Assembly (NCBI GenBank): GCA_002013415.1
Contig: MAEX01000008.1
Coordinates: 124,001-188,000, forward strand
Direction of reading: 5' to 3'
Origin: Mycobacterium sp. D16Q14
GTDB lineage: Bacteria; Actinomycetota; Actinomycetes; Mycobacteriales; Mycobacteriaceae
Length of the DNA stretch: 64,000 nt
Shown: piece after piece, positions 9,120-16,701 of the stretch
How positions within the stretch are numbered: position 1 is the first letter of the stretch
Layout of the letters: each line of letters opens with the position of its first letter
Notes under the pieces: model-generated
Databases searched by the model: none
Seen by the model: only the letters and a program-made list of their open reading frames with translations
What the model was told of the DNA's origin: nothing
Program-made: the position numbers and the translations under genes

Positions 9120-10327
9120 GCGAACATGATGGTCTTCACGCAGGTGGCGCATCCCTGTCTGCCATAGCCGAGCATTGGCTCGCCGAGAACTACGAGGCGC
9201 TGGTCCGGTGGCGCCGCCATATCCACGCACATCCCGAGTTGGCGCGCCAGGAGCATGCCACCACTGAATATGTAGCCGCGCGGTTGGCTGAGGCCGGGCT
9301 CAATCCCAAGGTGCTGCCCGGAGGTACCGGAATCACCTGCGACTTCGGGCCCGAGGACGGTCCGCGGGTGGCGCTGCGCGCGGACATGGATGCGTTGCCG
9401 ATGCAGGAACGCACCGGGGCGTCCTACTCCTCGACGGTGCCGAACGTCGCGCACGCCTGTGGGCACGACGCACACACCGCGATCCTGCTGGGTGCGGCCA
9501 TGGCCCTCAACTCGGCTCCCTCGCTGCCCTCGGGTGTGCGCCTCATCTTCCAGCCCGCCGAGGAGGTCATGCCGGGAGGCGCCATCGACGTGGTGGCCGC
9601 CGGGGCGATGGCCGGTGTAGCGAGAATTTTTGCGCTGCACTGCGATCCGCGTCTCGAGGTGGGCAAGGTGGCAGTCCGTGCGGGGGCGATCACCTCGGCC
9701 GCGGACACCGTCGAAGTCACGTTGCACTCCCCGGGCGGGCATACCTCGCGGCCACATCTGACGGCCGACTTGGTGTACGGGCTCGGAACTGTCATCACCG
9801 GATTGCCGGGGATGCTGAGTCGTCGCATTGATCCGCGGGCCGGCACCGTCATGGTGTGGGGGGCCGTCAACGCGGGCCAGGCGGCCAACGCCATTCCACA
9901 GATCGGCTCATTGGCCGGCACGGTGCGCACCGGCAGCCGTGACGTGTGGATCACGCTGGAGAGCACCGTCCGCGATGTGATCGAGGGGCTGTTGGCTCCG
10001 CTGCGCATCGATTACACCCTCAACTACCGCCGCGGTGTCCCGCCCGTCATCAACGAGCCCGAGTCCACGCACATCTTCGTGCGGGCAATCGAGGCCATCG
10101 GGTTGGACGCGCTCGCGGAGACCACCCAGTCCGGTGGTGGTGAGGACTTCTCCTGGTATTTGGAGGAGGTGCCCGGCGCGATGGCAAGACTGGGCGTGTG
10201 GTCGGGATCGGGCCCGCAGCTCGATATCCACCAACCGAACTTCGATATCGATGAACGGGCGCTTGGCGTCGGTGTGCGGACGCTGGTCAATCTCGTCGAA
10301 CAAAGCGCCGCGCAGGGCTCCGTCTAG
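9116..10327 (+). CDS. amiA1: M20 family amidohydrolase (AmiA1)
   Basis: This 403-residue M20D enzyme is related to its upstream neighbour. It has WRRHIHAHPELARQE at about 32, LRADMDALPMQERTG at about 87, AHACGHDAHTAILLG at about 111 (metal ligands), IFQPAEEVMPGGA at about 143, and GGEDFSWYLEEVPG at about 338. These are the hallmarks of IAA-amino-acid hydrolase/hippurate hydrolase-type enzymes, so hydrolysis of an N-acyl amino acid is expected. The ATG overlaps amiB1's TGA, indicating translational coupling. Its 3' end overlaps the convergent cyclotransferase-like gene by 4 bases. Confidence 0.9.
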   Translation: MSEHDGLHAGGASLSAIAEHWLAENYEALVRWRRHIHAHPELARQEHATTEYVAARLAEAGLNPKVLPGGTGITCDFGPEDGPRVALRADMDALPMQERTGASYSSTVPNVAHACGHDAHTAILLGAAMALNSAPSLPSGVRLIFQPAEEVMPGGAIDVVAAGAMAGVARIFALHCDPRLEVGKVAVRAGAITSAADTVEVTLHSPGGHTSRPHLTADLVYGLGTVITGLPGMLSRRIDPRAGTVMVWGAVNAGQAANAIPQIGSLAGTVRTGSRDVWITLESTVRDVIEGLLAPLRIDYTLNYRRGVPPVINEPESTHIFVRAIEAIGLDALAETTQSGGGEDFSWYLEEVPGAMARLGVWSGSGPQLDIHQPNFDIDERALGVGVRTLVNLVEQSAAQGSV

Positions 10328-10800
10328 CTCGTTCCGGGGCCGATATTGCGCGATGCCCGGGTGCGCAATCCGTGTACGTAATCCTCTGGGGCGCCGGCGA
10401 TTTCTGCGGCATCGGCCATCACGCCCAGGTACCGTGCGGACGGTAGCCCACCCTCGTAGGCGTTGACGACATAGAGCCAGGCCAGCACCGGGTCGATGGT
10501 CGTGTCGGAGGATTCCCGGTCGATCCGGCAACGGATCTTGGTGTGGATGCCAAGCTCCGAACCTTCCCAGCGATCGAGGTTCTTCTCGTCGGCCCCGGTC
10601 ATGTCGTAGAGCACGACGAAAACCCTCGAGTGGGGGTCTTGCACGACCGTGGCCAGCGCGCCTTCCCAGCCGATGTCCTCACCGCCGAAGGTCAGCCGCC
10701 AGCCGTGTAGCCAGCCGGTGCCGGCCATGGGCGAGTGCGGCGCCCGCTGCAACATCTGTTCGGGATGCATGTTGGAGCCATAAGCGGCGTAGAGCGGCAC
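10324..10800 (-). CDS. gamma-glutamylcyclotransferase-like protein (Rv3304 type)
   Basis: This 158-residue protein starts with a VPLYAAYGSNMHPEQML segment, the YGSN motif at the N-terminus of gamma-glutamylcyclotransferase/AIG2-like folds. GWRLTFGGEDIGWEGALATVV and a VFVVLYDM strand follow. The GTG at 10800 is used because the fold begins at once there; a much longer open frame upstream runs through the start of lpdA and is rejected. Position matches Rv3304. Possible activity on gamma-glutamyl compounds is inferred from the fold only. Confidence 0.78.
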   Translation of the reverse strand: MPLYAAYGSNMHPEQMLQRAPHSPMAGTGWLHGWRLTFGGEDIGWEGALATVVQDPHSRVFVVLYDMTGADEKNLDRWEGSELGIHTKIRCRIDRESSDTTIDPVLAWLYVVNAYEGGLPSARYLGVMADAAEIAGAPEDYVHGLRTRASRNIGPGTS

Positions 10801-10893
10801 GGGGGCAAGCCTAGTGGTCCTGTGGTGGAGATGACGGCAAGGTTGCCCCACGATGGCAAGCCGGGTCGGGTCTGTACTTGTAGGTTTGATGCC

Positions 10894-12309
10894 GTGGCAA
10901 CGCGCATCGTGATCATTGGTGGAGGACCAGCGGGATACGAGGCGGCGCTTGTGGCCGCCGCCCATGAGCGAAGCGCCACCGAGGTCACGGTGATCGACTC
11001 GGACGGTATCGGCGGCGCGTGCGTGCTCTTCGATTGCGTGCCGTCCAAGACGTTCATCGCGTCCACCGGTGTGCGCACCGACCTGCGGCGCGCGCCCAAC
11101 CTGGGCTTTGACATCGACGTGGAGCACGCCAAGATCTCGCTTCCGCAGATCCACCACCGCGTCAAGCGTCTTGCCTCCGAGCAGTCAGCCGATATCGCCG
11201 AGCGGCTGCGCAACGCCGGGGTACGTCTGATCTCCGGGCGTGCCGAGCTGGTCGATCATGTGGTCGGGATGGCGTTTCACCGGGTCAAGGCCACCGCCGC
11301 GGATGGGACAAGCACCATCCTGGAAGCCGATGTGGTGCTCATTGCCACCGGCGCCAGCCCACGGGTGCTGTCTCATGCCCGCCCCGACGGGGAACGGATC
11401 CTCACCTGGCGCCAGCTCTATGACCTGGAGGAGCTGCCCGAGCACCTCATCGTGGTCGGATCGGGTGTGACGGGTGCCGAGTTCGTCCACGCGTACACGG
11501 AGCTGGGCGTTCAGGTGACCGTGGTGGCCAGCCGGGACCGCGTGCTGCCGCACGAGGACGAGGATGCGGCCCTGGTCCTGGAGGACACGCTGGCCGAACG
11601 CGGTGTGACGCTCGTCAAGAACGCTCGGGCCGATTCGGTGACAAGAACCGATACCGGCGTCCGCGTCGCGATGGCCGACGGCCGGGTGGTCGACGGCAGC
11701 CATGTGCTGATGACCGTGGGGTCGATTCCGAACACCGCGGGCCTGGGCCTGGAACGGGTCGGCATCACGCTCGGCCCCGGCGGCTACCTCACCGTCGACC
11801 GGGTGTCGCGCACCTCGGTGGCCGGCATTTACGCCGCGGGCGACTGCACGGGCCTGCTGCCGCTGGCCTCGGTGGCGGCCATGCAGGGCCGCATTGCCAT
11901 GTATCACGCACTCGGTGACGCGGTGCATCCCATCAAGTTGAAAACCGTTGCCGCCGCGGTGTTCACTCGCCCGGAGATCGCCGCCGTGGGGGTGTCCCAG
12001 GCGGCCATCGACAACGGTGAGGTGCCGGCGCGGACGGTCACGCTGCCCCTGCATACGAACCCCCGGGCCAAAATGTCGGGCCTCAAGCGTGGTTTCGTCA
12101 AGATCTTCTGCCGCCCGGCCACCGGTGTGGTGATCGGTGGCGTCGTGGTGGCCGCGAATGCCTCCGAGCTGATTTTGCCCATCGCCCTCGCGGTGCAGAA
12201 CTTGCTCTCAGTCAACGATCTCGCGCAGACGCTGTCGGTGTACCCGTCTCTGTCCGGCTCGGTGACGGAGGCGGCACGCCAGCTGATTGCCCACGATGAC
12301 CTGGACTGA
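10894..12309 (+). CDS. lpdA: NAD(P)H quinone reductase / flavoprotein disulfide reductase LpdA
   Basis: This 471-residue FAD protein has an N-terminal GGGPAGYEAAL dinucleotide fold. The redox-active region reads GGACVLFDCVPSKTF, so the cysteine pair is changed to C-V-L-F-D-C, the LpdA-type pattern rather than the CxxxxC lipoamide dehydrogenase motif in its usual setting. An NAD-binding VVGSGVTGAEFVHAY at about 187, YAAGDCTGLLPLASVAAMQG at about 312 and a C-terminal dimerisation domain follow. The Rv3303c homologue is a quinone reductase, not an E3 subunit. The GTG at 10894 puts the Rossmann motif near residue 8, as in the family. It is followed by glpD2, as in M. tuberculosis. Confidence 0.9.
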   Translation: MATRIVIIGGGPAGYEAALVAAAHERSATEVTVIDSDGIGGACVLFDCVPSKTFIASTGVRTDLRRAPNLGFDIDVEHAKISLPQIHHRVKRLASEQSADIAERLRNAGVRLISGRAELVDHVVGMAFHRVKATAADGTSTILEADVVLIATGASPRVLSHARPDGERILTWRQLYDLEELPEHLIVVGSGVTGAEFVHAYTELGVQVTVVASRDRVLPHEDEDAALVLEDTLAERGVTLVKNARADSVTRTDTGVRVAMADGRVVDGSHVLMTVGSIPNTAGLGLERVGITLGPGGYLTVDRVSRTSVAGIYAAGDCTGLLPLASVAAMQGRIAMYHALGDAVHPIKLKTVAAAVFTRPEIAAVGVSQAAIDNGEVPARTVTLPLHTNPRAKMSGLKRGFVKIFCRPATGVVIGGVVVAANASELILPIALAVQNLLSVNDLAQTLSVYPSLSGSVTEAARQLIAHDDLD

Positions 12310-12424
12310 CCTCGGGCGACATGCGCTACAGCGGCGTGCATCACAGACGAGAGCACTAGCGGCCGGTAACGTGGCTTTCTGGAAGGACTCCGGGGCCCGA
12401 TAGTGGGAGTGGAAGGGAGCAGTC

Positions 12425-14194
12425 GTGAGTGACGCAACCAGCCCATCGGTATCGGGTGGACCGACCTACACGTTCCTGGGACCGCAGGCCCGTTCGCTGA
12501 ACTGGGAGCGCCTGGGATCCGAGCAGTTCGATGTCATCGTGATCGGCGGTGGTGTGGTCGGTGCCGGATCGGCTCTCGACGCGGCCACGCGCGGGCTGAA
12601 GGTCGCGCTGGTCGAGGCGCGTGACTTCGCCGCCGGGACGTCGAGCCGCTCCTCGAAGATGTTCCACGGCGGCCTGCGTTATCTGGAGCAGCTCGAATTC
12701 GGTTTGGTCCAGGAGGCATTGCGCGAACGTGAGCTGTCGCTCTCGACGCTGGCGCCACATCTGGTCAAGCCGCTGCCGTTCTTGTTCCCGCTGACCAATC
12801 GGTGGTGGGAACGTCCCTACATTGCCGCCGGCATCTTTTTGTACGACCAGATGGGTGGCGCGAAATCTGTTCCCGCCCAAAAACACCTCACCCGCGCCGG
12901 TGCACTGCGGCTGGCGCCGGGGCTGAAGCGCAACTCGCTCATCGGCGGTATCCGCTACTACGACACCGTGGTTGACGACGCCCGGCACACCATGAACGTG
13001 GCCCGTACGGCGGCGCACTACGGGGCCGTCGTCAGAACATCCACTCAGGTGGTCTCGCTGTTGCGTGAGGGTGATCGCGTCACCGGCGTGGTGGTGCGCG
13101 ACACCGAGAACGGCGCCGAGACCGAGGTTCGCGGGCATGTCGTCGTCAATGCCACCGGGGTGTGGACCGATGAGATCCAGGCGCTGTCGCGTACCCGCGG
13201 CCGGTTCCGGGTGACCGCGTCCAAGGGCGTTCACATCGTGGTGCCACGGGACAGGGTCGTCAGCGAAGTGGCGATCATCCTGCGGACCGAAAAGTCGGTG
13301 CTGTTCGTCATCCCGTGGGGCAACCACTGGATCATCGGGACGACCGATACCGAATGGAATCTCGACCTGGCACATCCGGCGGCCACCAAGGTGGATATCG
13401 ACTACATCCTGAACAAGGTGAACACGGTGCTGGCAACACCGTTGACACACAACGATATCGATGGGGTGTACGCGGGCCTGCGGCCACTGCTGGCCGGTGA
13501 GGATGACGACACGTCCAAGCTTTCCCGTGAGCACGCCGTCGCGGTGGCGGCGCCGGGGCTGGTGGCCATCGCGGGCGGCAAGTACACGACCTATCGCGTC
13601 ATGGCCTCCGATGCCATTGATATGGCCAGCGAATTCGTGCCGGCAAGGGTCGCGCCGTCGATCACCGAGAAGGTGCCGCTGCTCGGTGCCGACGGGTACT
13701 TCGCGCTGATCAATCAGACCGAGCATGTGGGGGAGACCTACGGCCTGCATCCCTACCGGGTGCGGCATCTGCTGGACCGGTACGGTTCGCTGATCGGCGA
13801 GGTGCTGGCGTGTGCGGGCTCGGATCACACCTTGCTGGAGCCGATTGCCAAGGCGCCGATGTACTTGAAGGTGGAGGCGCTGTACGCGGTGGTGGCCGAA
13901 GGTGCCTTGCATCTGGAGGACATTCTCGCCCGGCGCATGCGTATTGCCATCGAGTACCCGCATCGTGGCGTCGATTGCGCCCAAGAGGTCGCCGAGCTGG
14001 TGGCTCCGGTCCTCGGCTGGTCTGCGGAAGACATTGTGCGCGAGGTGGATACCTACCGTGCGCGGGTGGATGCCGAGGTGCGCTCGCAGCGTCAGCCCGA
14101 TGACGCGTCGGCAGATGCGCTACGGGTCGCGGCACCCGAGGCACGCTCGTTCATCGTCGAACCGGTGACCGACGTACTGTCTCCATCCAAGTAA
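12425..14194 (+). CDS. glpD2: FAD-dependent glycerol-3-phosphate dehydrogenase
   Basis: This 589-residue enzyme oxidises sn-glycerol 3-phosphate to dihydroxyacetone phosphate and passes electrons to quinone at the membrane. The FAD fold FDVIVIGGGVVGAGSALDAATRG is at about 36. It is followed by the family signature TSSRSSKMFHGGLRYLEQLEFGLV at about 76, the FVIPWGNHWIIGTTDTEW segment at about 297 and a C-terminal GlpO-type domain (about 400-560). The GTG start has GGAAGGGAG about 6 bases upstream. It lies 115 bases after lpdA with no clear terminator between, so co-transcription is likely. Confidence 0.95.
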   Translation: MSDATSPSVSGGPTYTFLGPQARSLNWERLGSEQFDVIVIGGGVVGAGSALDAATRGLKVALVEARDFAAGTSSRSSKMFHGGLRYLEQLEFGLVQEALRERELSLSTLAPHLVKPLPFLFPLTNRWWERPYIAAGIFLYDQMGGAKSVPAQKHLTRAGALRLAPGLKRNSLIGGIRYYDTVVDDARHTMNVARTAAHYGAVVRTSTQVVSLLREGDRVTGVVVRDTENGAETEVRGHVVVNATGVWTDEIQALSRTRGRFRVTASKGVHIVVPRDRVVSEVAIILRTEKSVLFVIPWGNHWIIGTTDTEWNLDLAHPAATKVDIDYILNKVNTVLATPLTHNDIDGVYAGLRPLLAGEDDDTSKLSREHAVAVAAPGLVAIAGGKYTTYRVMASDAIDMASEFVPARVAPSITEKVPLLGADGYFALINQTEHVGETYGLHPYRVRHLLDRYGSLIGEVLACAGSDHTLLEPIAKAPMYLKVEALYAVVAEGALHLEDILARRMRIAIEYPHRGVDCAQEVAELVAPVLGWSAEDIVREVDTYRARVDAEVRSQRQPDDASADALRVAAPEARSFIVEPVTDVLSPSK

Positions 14195-14216
14195 GACTCG
14201 GCAGTCAGTCCCGCTG

Positions 14217-15110
14217 ATGAGCCCGAGAAGGAGGGCTCCAGAGCCACCGCTACCGGTCCGGGACGGCTTGGGGCCGGTCCGAATTCGCCTGCGAGAAGAC
14301 GGGCGGGTGGTTGATGAGCTGGTGTCCCGATTCGGTCCGGCCGCCGCCGGGAAGGTGAGCGGTGGCGAGGTTGTCGACGCCGAGGGTGTGGCCGTCACCG
14401 CGGAGACACATCTGCGCGCGGGATCGTCGGTGTACACCTATCGCGAAGTGGCCGCGGAGGTCCCTGTTCCCTTCGCCATCGACATATTGCACTGGGATGA
14501 TGACGTTCTAGTGGTTGACAAGCCGCATTTCCTCGCCACGATGCCGCGCGGTGGCCATGTCACCGAGACAGCGCTGGTGCGGTTGCGTAAGACACTGGAC
14601 CTGCCGGAACTGGCACCCGCACACCGCCTCGACCGGCTCACCGCCGGAGTGCTGCTGTTCACGGTGCGCCGCGAGGCCCGCGGCGCATATCAGTCGCTGT
14701 TCGCGCAACGCCAGGTGGTCAAGATCTACGAGGCGTTGGCGCCCGTCGACCCGGATGTCTTCCTGCCGGTGACGCTGCGGAGCAGGATCATCAAGCGGCG
14801 CAGCATCCTTCAGGCGAGTGAGGAGCCGGGTCCGGTGAACGCCGAGACGCATATCGAGCTGCTCGATCACGATGGTTCGACAGGCAGGTACCGCCTGACT
14901 CCGAGCACCGGGCAGACCCATCAGCTGCGGGTGCACATGAACAGCCTGGGAATCCCGATTGTCAACGACTCGCTCTATCCCGAGGTTGTGGCGGTGGCAT
15001 CGACTGACTTCACCCGGCCGCTGCAACTCGTGGCGCGCTCGCTGGCATTCCGGGACCCGTTCACCGGGACGGAGGTCCGGTACGAATCGGCGAGGGCGCT
15101 ACGGCAGTGA
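14217..15110 (+). CDS. RluA-type pseudouridine synthase (Rv3300c type)
   Basis: This 297-residue protein has the RluA family catalytic block. The LPELAPAHRLDRLTAGVLLF segment has the catalytic Asp in HRLDRLTAG at about residue 142. DVLVVDKPHFLATMP at about 98, RYRLTPSTGQTHQLRVHM at about 227 and GIPIVNDSLYP follow. It isomerises specific uridines in rRNA or tRNA; the exact site is unknown. The N-terminal about 85 residues do not show a clear S4 domain. The start lies 22 bases after glpD2, suggesting one transcript. Its end overlaps the convergent broken gene by 12 bases. Confidence 0.88.
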   Translation: MSPRRRAPEPPLPVRDGLGPVRIRLREDGRVVDELVSRFGPAAAGKVSGGEVVDAEGVAVTAETHLRAGSSVYTYREVAAEVPVPFAIDILHWDDDVLVVDKPHFLATMPRGGHVTETALVRLRKTLDLPELAPAHRLDRLTAGVLLFTVRREARGAYQSLFAQRQVVKIYEALAPVDPDVFLPVTLRSRIIKRRSILQASEEPGPVNAETHIELLDHDGSTGRYRLTPSTGQTHQLRVHMNSLGIPIVNDSLYPEVVAVASTDFTRPLQLVARSLAFRDPFTGTEVRYESARALRQ

Positions 15111-15650
15111 CGCCCGGAGATGTTCGGCGCAGTCCCGCAGGTAGCGTCCCGGTAGATCCGCTGCCTTGTCGAGGTATTCGCGCAGCAGGGTCTCGTCGCC
15201 GACATACTCACTGAGACATTGCAGACAGCCGATCTTGTGGTGTTCCTCTTCGACCGAGGTCCAGGACACGTCGATGAGATCGCGAATACCGGAGGCCGCG
15301 AATTGGTATCGGGCGTCGTCGTATTCGGTGCCCTGGACGGTGGCGGCCCGCCGGGCCAGGAGCAGGAAGTCTTCTTGCTCAAGGTCGCCGAGATTGGACA
15401 AAGTAGTTGTGTTCGACAACCACGCGACCATCCGGCTCATATCCCAGCTCCGGGCGATGAGATAAAGCAGTGCGGTCAGCTCGTCCTGGTCGAGCCGACG
15501 GATGCCGCCGGTGGTGACTTGCTCCGAGAAGTGGTCTTCGACGTGCTTCCACTCCGGGCACCCGATTTCGTTGCCGGGATATTCCTCCAGTCAGTCCCTG
15601 AACCGTGCCGAGTGGGTGCGTAGCACCCGATTGCCGGCGAGGGGATTCAT
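15099..15650 (-). pseudogene. hypothetical gene broken by an in-frame TGA at codon 20
   Basis: The natural start is the ATG at 15650, which overlaps the TGA of the upstream PNPOx-like gene in the ATGA configuration. From it the frame reads MNPLAGNRVLRTHSARFRD, then TGA at 15591-15593, then continues open for 163 codons (LEEYPGNEIGCPEWKHVEDH and on) to the TAG. The downstream part looks genuinely coding: no other stops, normal composition, and Cys pairs (CPEW, CLQC). The first in-frame ATG after the stop (15440) would lose 70 residues. A single TGG-to-TGA change (D-W-LEEY) is the simplest explanation. There is no sign of selenocysteine machinery. The intact protein would be about 183 residues of unknown function. 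Confidence 0.75.
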
Positions 15651-16249
15651 GGTCGCGTGGCTTCGAGCTCGGCAATGCGGGCGCGGAGCTTATCGATTTC
15701 GGCCGTCAGCTCGGCCTCTCGGGCCTGTGCTTTTTCTTGATAGGCCTTGCCGAGATCGGAAAGGTACTGCTGGTCATAGCGGGGAATGATGCTGCGCGAG
15801 CAGTTCCAGTCGAATGCCTCTACCGCGATATCGATCTCGCGGCGTTCGCCGTCGTGCACGGCGCCGCGCCCGAACAACTTGAGGCGCTGCTTGCGTGGGT
15901 AGTCGACGAAGAACATCGCCAATCGATCGTCGGCCGCGAGGTTCCCCAGCGTCACGAACTGATTGTTGCCCGGAAGATCGATGAACCGCAGTGTGTTGCC
16001 GCCGAGGTGACGGACGAATCCCGCAGGGCCGCTGCGATATTGCAGGTATGGCCATCCTGTCGGGGTGACAGTGCCCAGACAGAACTGAGTCGCCTCGGCG
16101 ATCATCCGTAGCTCCCGTGACCCGAGGCCGTCGGGGCCGTCATCGGGGCGTTCCAGATGTGTGCCGTAGGCGACATAGCTGCCGTTGGCCCGCTGCCGCT
16201 CGAGCGCGTCCGCGCCGAAGGCGAGGTGGTGGTAGTGGTTGTTGGTCAC
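15647..16249 (-). CDS. pyridoxamine 5'-phosphate oxidase-like flavin-binding protein
   Basis: This 200-residue protein has a split-barrel PNPOx-like fold: RMIAEATQFCLGTVTPTGWPYLQYRSGP at about 48, FIDLPGNNQFVTLGNLAADDRLAMFFVDY at about 88-117, and RLKLFGRGAVHD. A charged coiled-coil tail (about 168-200) ends the protein. Such proteins bind FMN, F420 or haem, and the set here fits the group annotated as pyridoxamine 5'-phosphate oxidase family; true PNPOx activity is unlikely without the usual C-terminal motif. It overlaps the VOC gene by 4 bases upstream and the broken gene by 4 bases downstream, so all three form one operon. Confidence 0.78.
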   Translation of the reverse strand: MTNNHYHHLAFGADALERQRANGSYVAYGTHLERPDDGPDGLGSRELRMIAEATQFCLGTVTPTGWPYLQYRSGPAGFVRHLGGNTLRFIDLPGNNQFVTLGNLAADDRLAMFFVDYPRKQRLKLFGRGAVHDGERREIDIAVEAFDWNCSRSIIPRYDQQYLSDLGKAYQEKAQAREAELTAEIDKLRARIAELEATRP

Positions 16250-16641
16250 GGGTACACCGCGATCTCGATGAGGTTTCCGTCCGGGTCGCGGCAGTAGTGC
16301 GATGTCATTTCACCCAGTGCCCCGGTCTTGGTCACCGGGCCCTGCTCGATGTCCACACCGCATGCGCCGAGGTGCTCGCGAACCTCGGCCGGCGAGGAAT
16401 CGGTGATGAAGCACAGGTCATCCGATCCGGCGGCCGCGGCCCGGCCGGTGAACCACTCGTCCTGGGTCGCCCTGATCGGTCGCAGGTTGATCTTCTGGTT
16501 GCCGAATGTCAGGGCCGTACGGCGTGCGGGGCCGAATGTTTCCCGAGTCATGCCGAGGACGCGCTGATACCAGGCCGCGGTCGTCGCCACGTCGGTGCAG
16601 TTGATCACGATGTGGTCGAACCGGGTCACCTTCACGTGCAC
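16246..16641 (-). CDS. VOC (glyoxalase/dioxygenase superfamily) protein
   Basis: This 131-residue protein has the VOC pattern: FDHIVINCTDVATTAAWYQRVLGM at the start (His ligand) and a second half ending SHYCRDPDGNLIEIAVYP with the Glu metal ligand. This resembles the small glyoxalase/bleomycin resistance proteins often called biphenyl-2,3-dioxygenase-like or virulence proteins. The substrate cannot be told. The GTG start has GAGGAG about 5 bases upstream, which lies in one copy of a 24-base direct repeat. It is the first gene of the three-gene operon. Confidence 0.8.
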   Translation of the reverse strand: MHVKVTRFDHIVINCTDVATTAAWYQRVLGMTRETFGPARRTALTFGNQKINLRPIRATQDEWFTGRAAAAGSDDLCFITDSSPAEVREHLGACGVDIEQGPVTKTGALGEMTSHYCRDPDGNLIEIAVYP

Positions 16642-16645
16642 CGTC

Positions 16646-16701
16646 TCCTCTTCGCGCAGGCGCTCATCGGTACTGTTTCCTCTTCGCGCAGGCGCTCATC
16701 G
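16646..16701. repeat. 24-bp direct repeat spanning lhr 3' end and VOC ribosome site
   Basis: The 24-base sequence TCCTCTTCGCGCAGGCGCTC plus ATCG occurs at 16646-16669 and again at 16678-16701, 8 bases apart. The right copy contains the stop codon of lhr and its last bases. The left copy supplies the GAGGAG ribosome site before the VOC gene. This looks like a short local tandem duplication of the lhr tail. Confidence 0.85.

Noticed and set aside
10894..11157. N-terminal extension of the cyclotransferase-like gene through lpdA
   Set aside because: The fold begins at the GTG at 10800 and the extension is antisense to lpdA.
10894..12309. Dihydrolipoamide dehydrogenase (E3)
   Set aside because: The cysteine motif and synteny match LpdA-type quinone reductase, not Lpd of the 2-oxoacid dehydrogenase complexes.
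12356..13984. 542-residue minus-strand open frame opposite glpD2
   Set aside because: Antisense of a strongly conserved gene, with His/Arg/Gln-rich composition typical of shadow frames.
15591..15593. Selenocysteine reading of the TGA
   Set aside because: No SECIS-like hairpin was noticed after it and no selenoprotein genes are in the window; loss of Trp is simpler.
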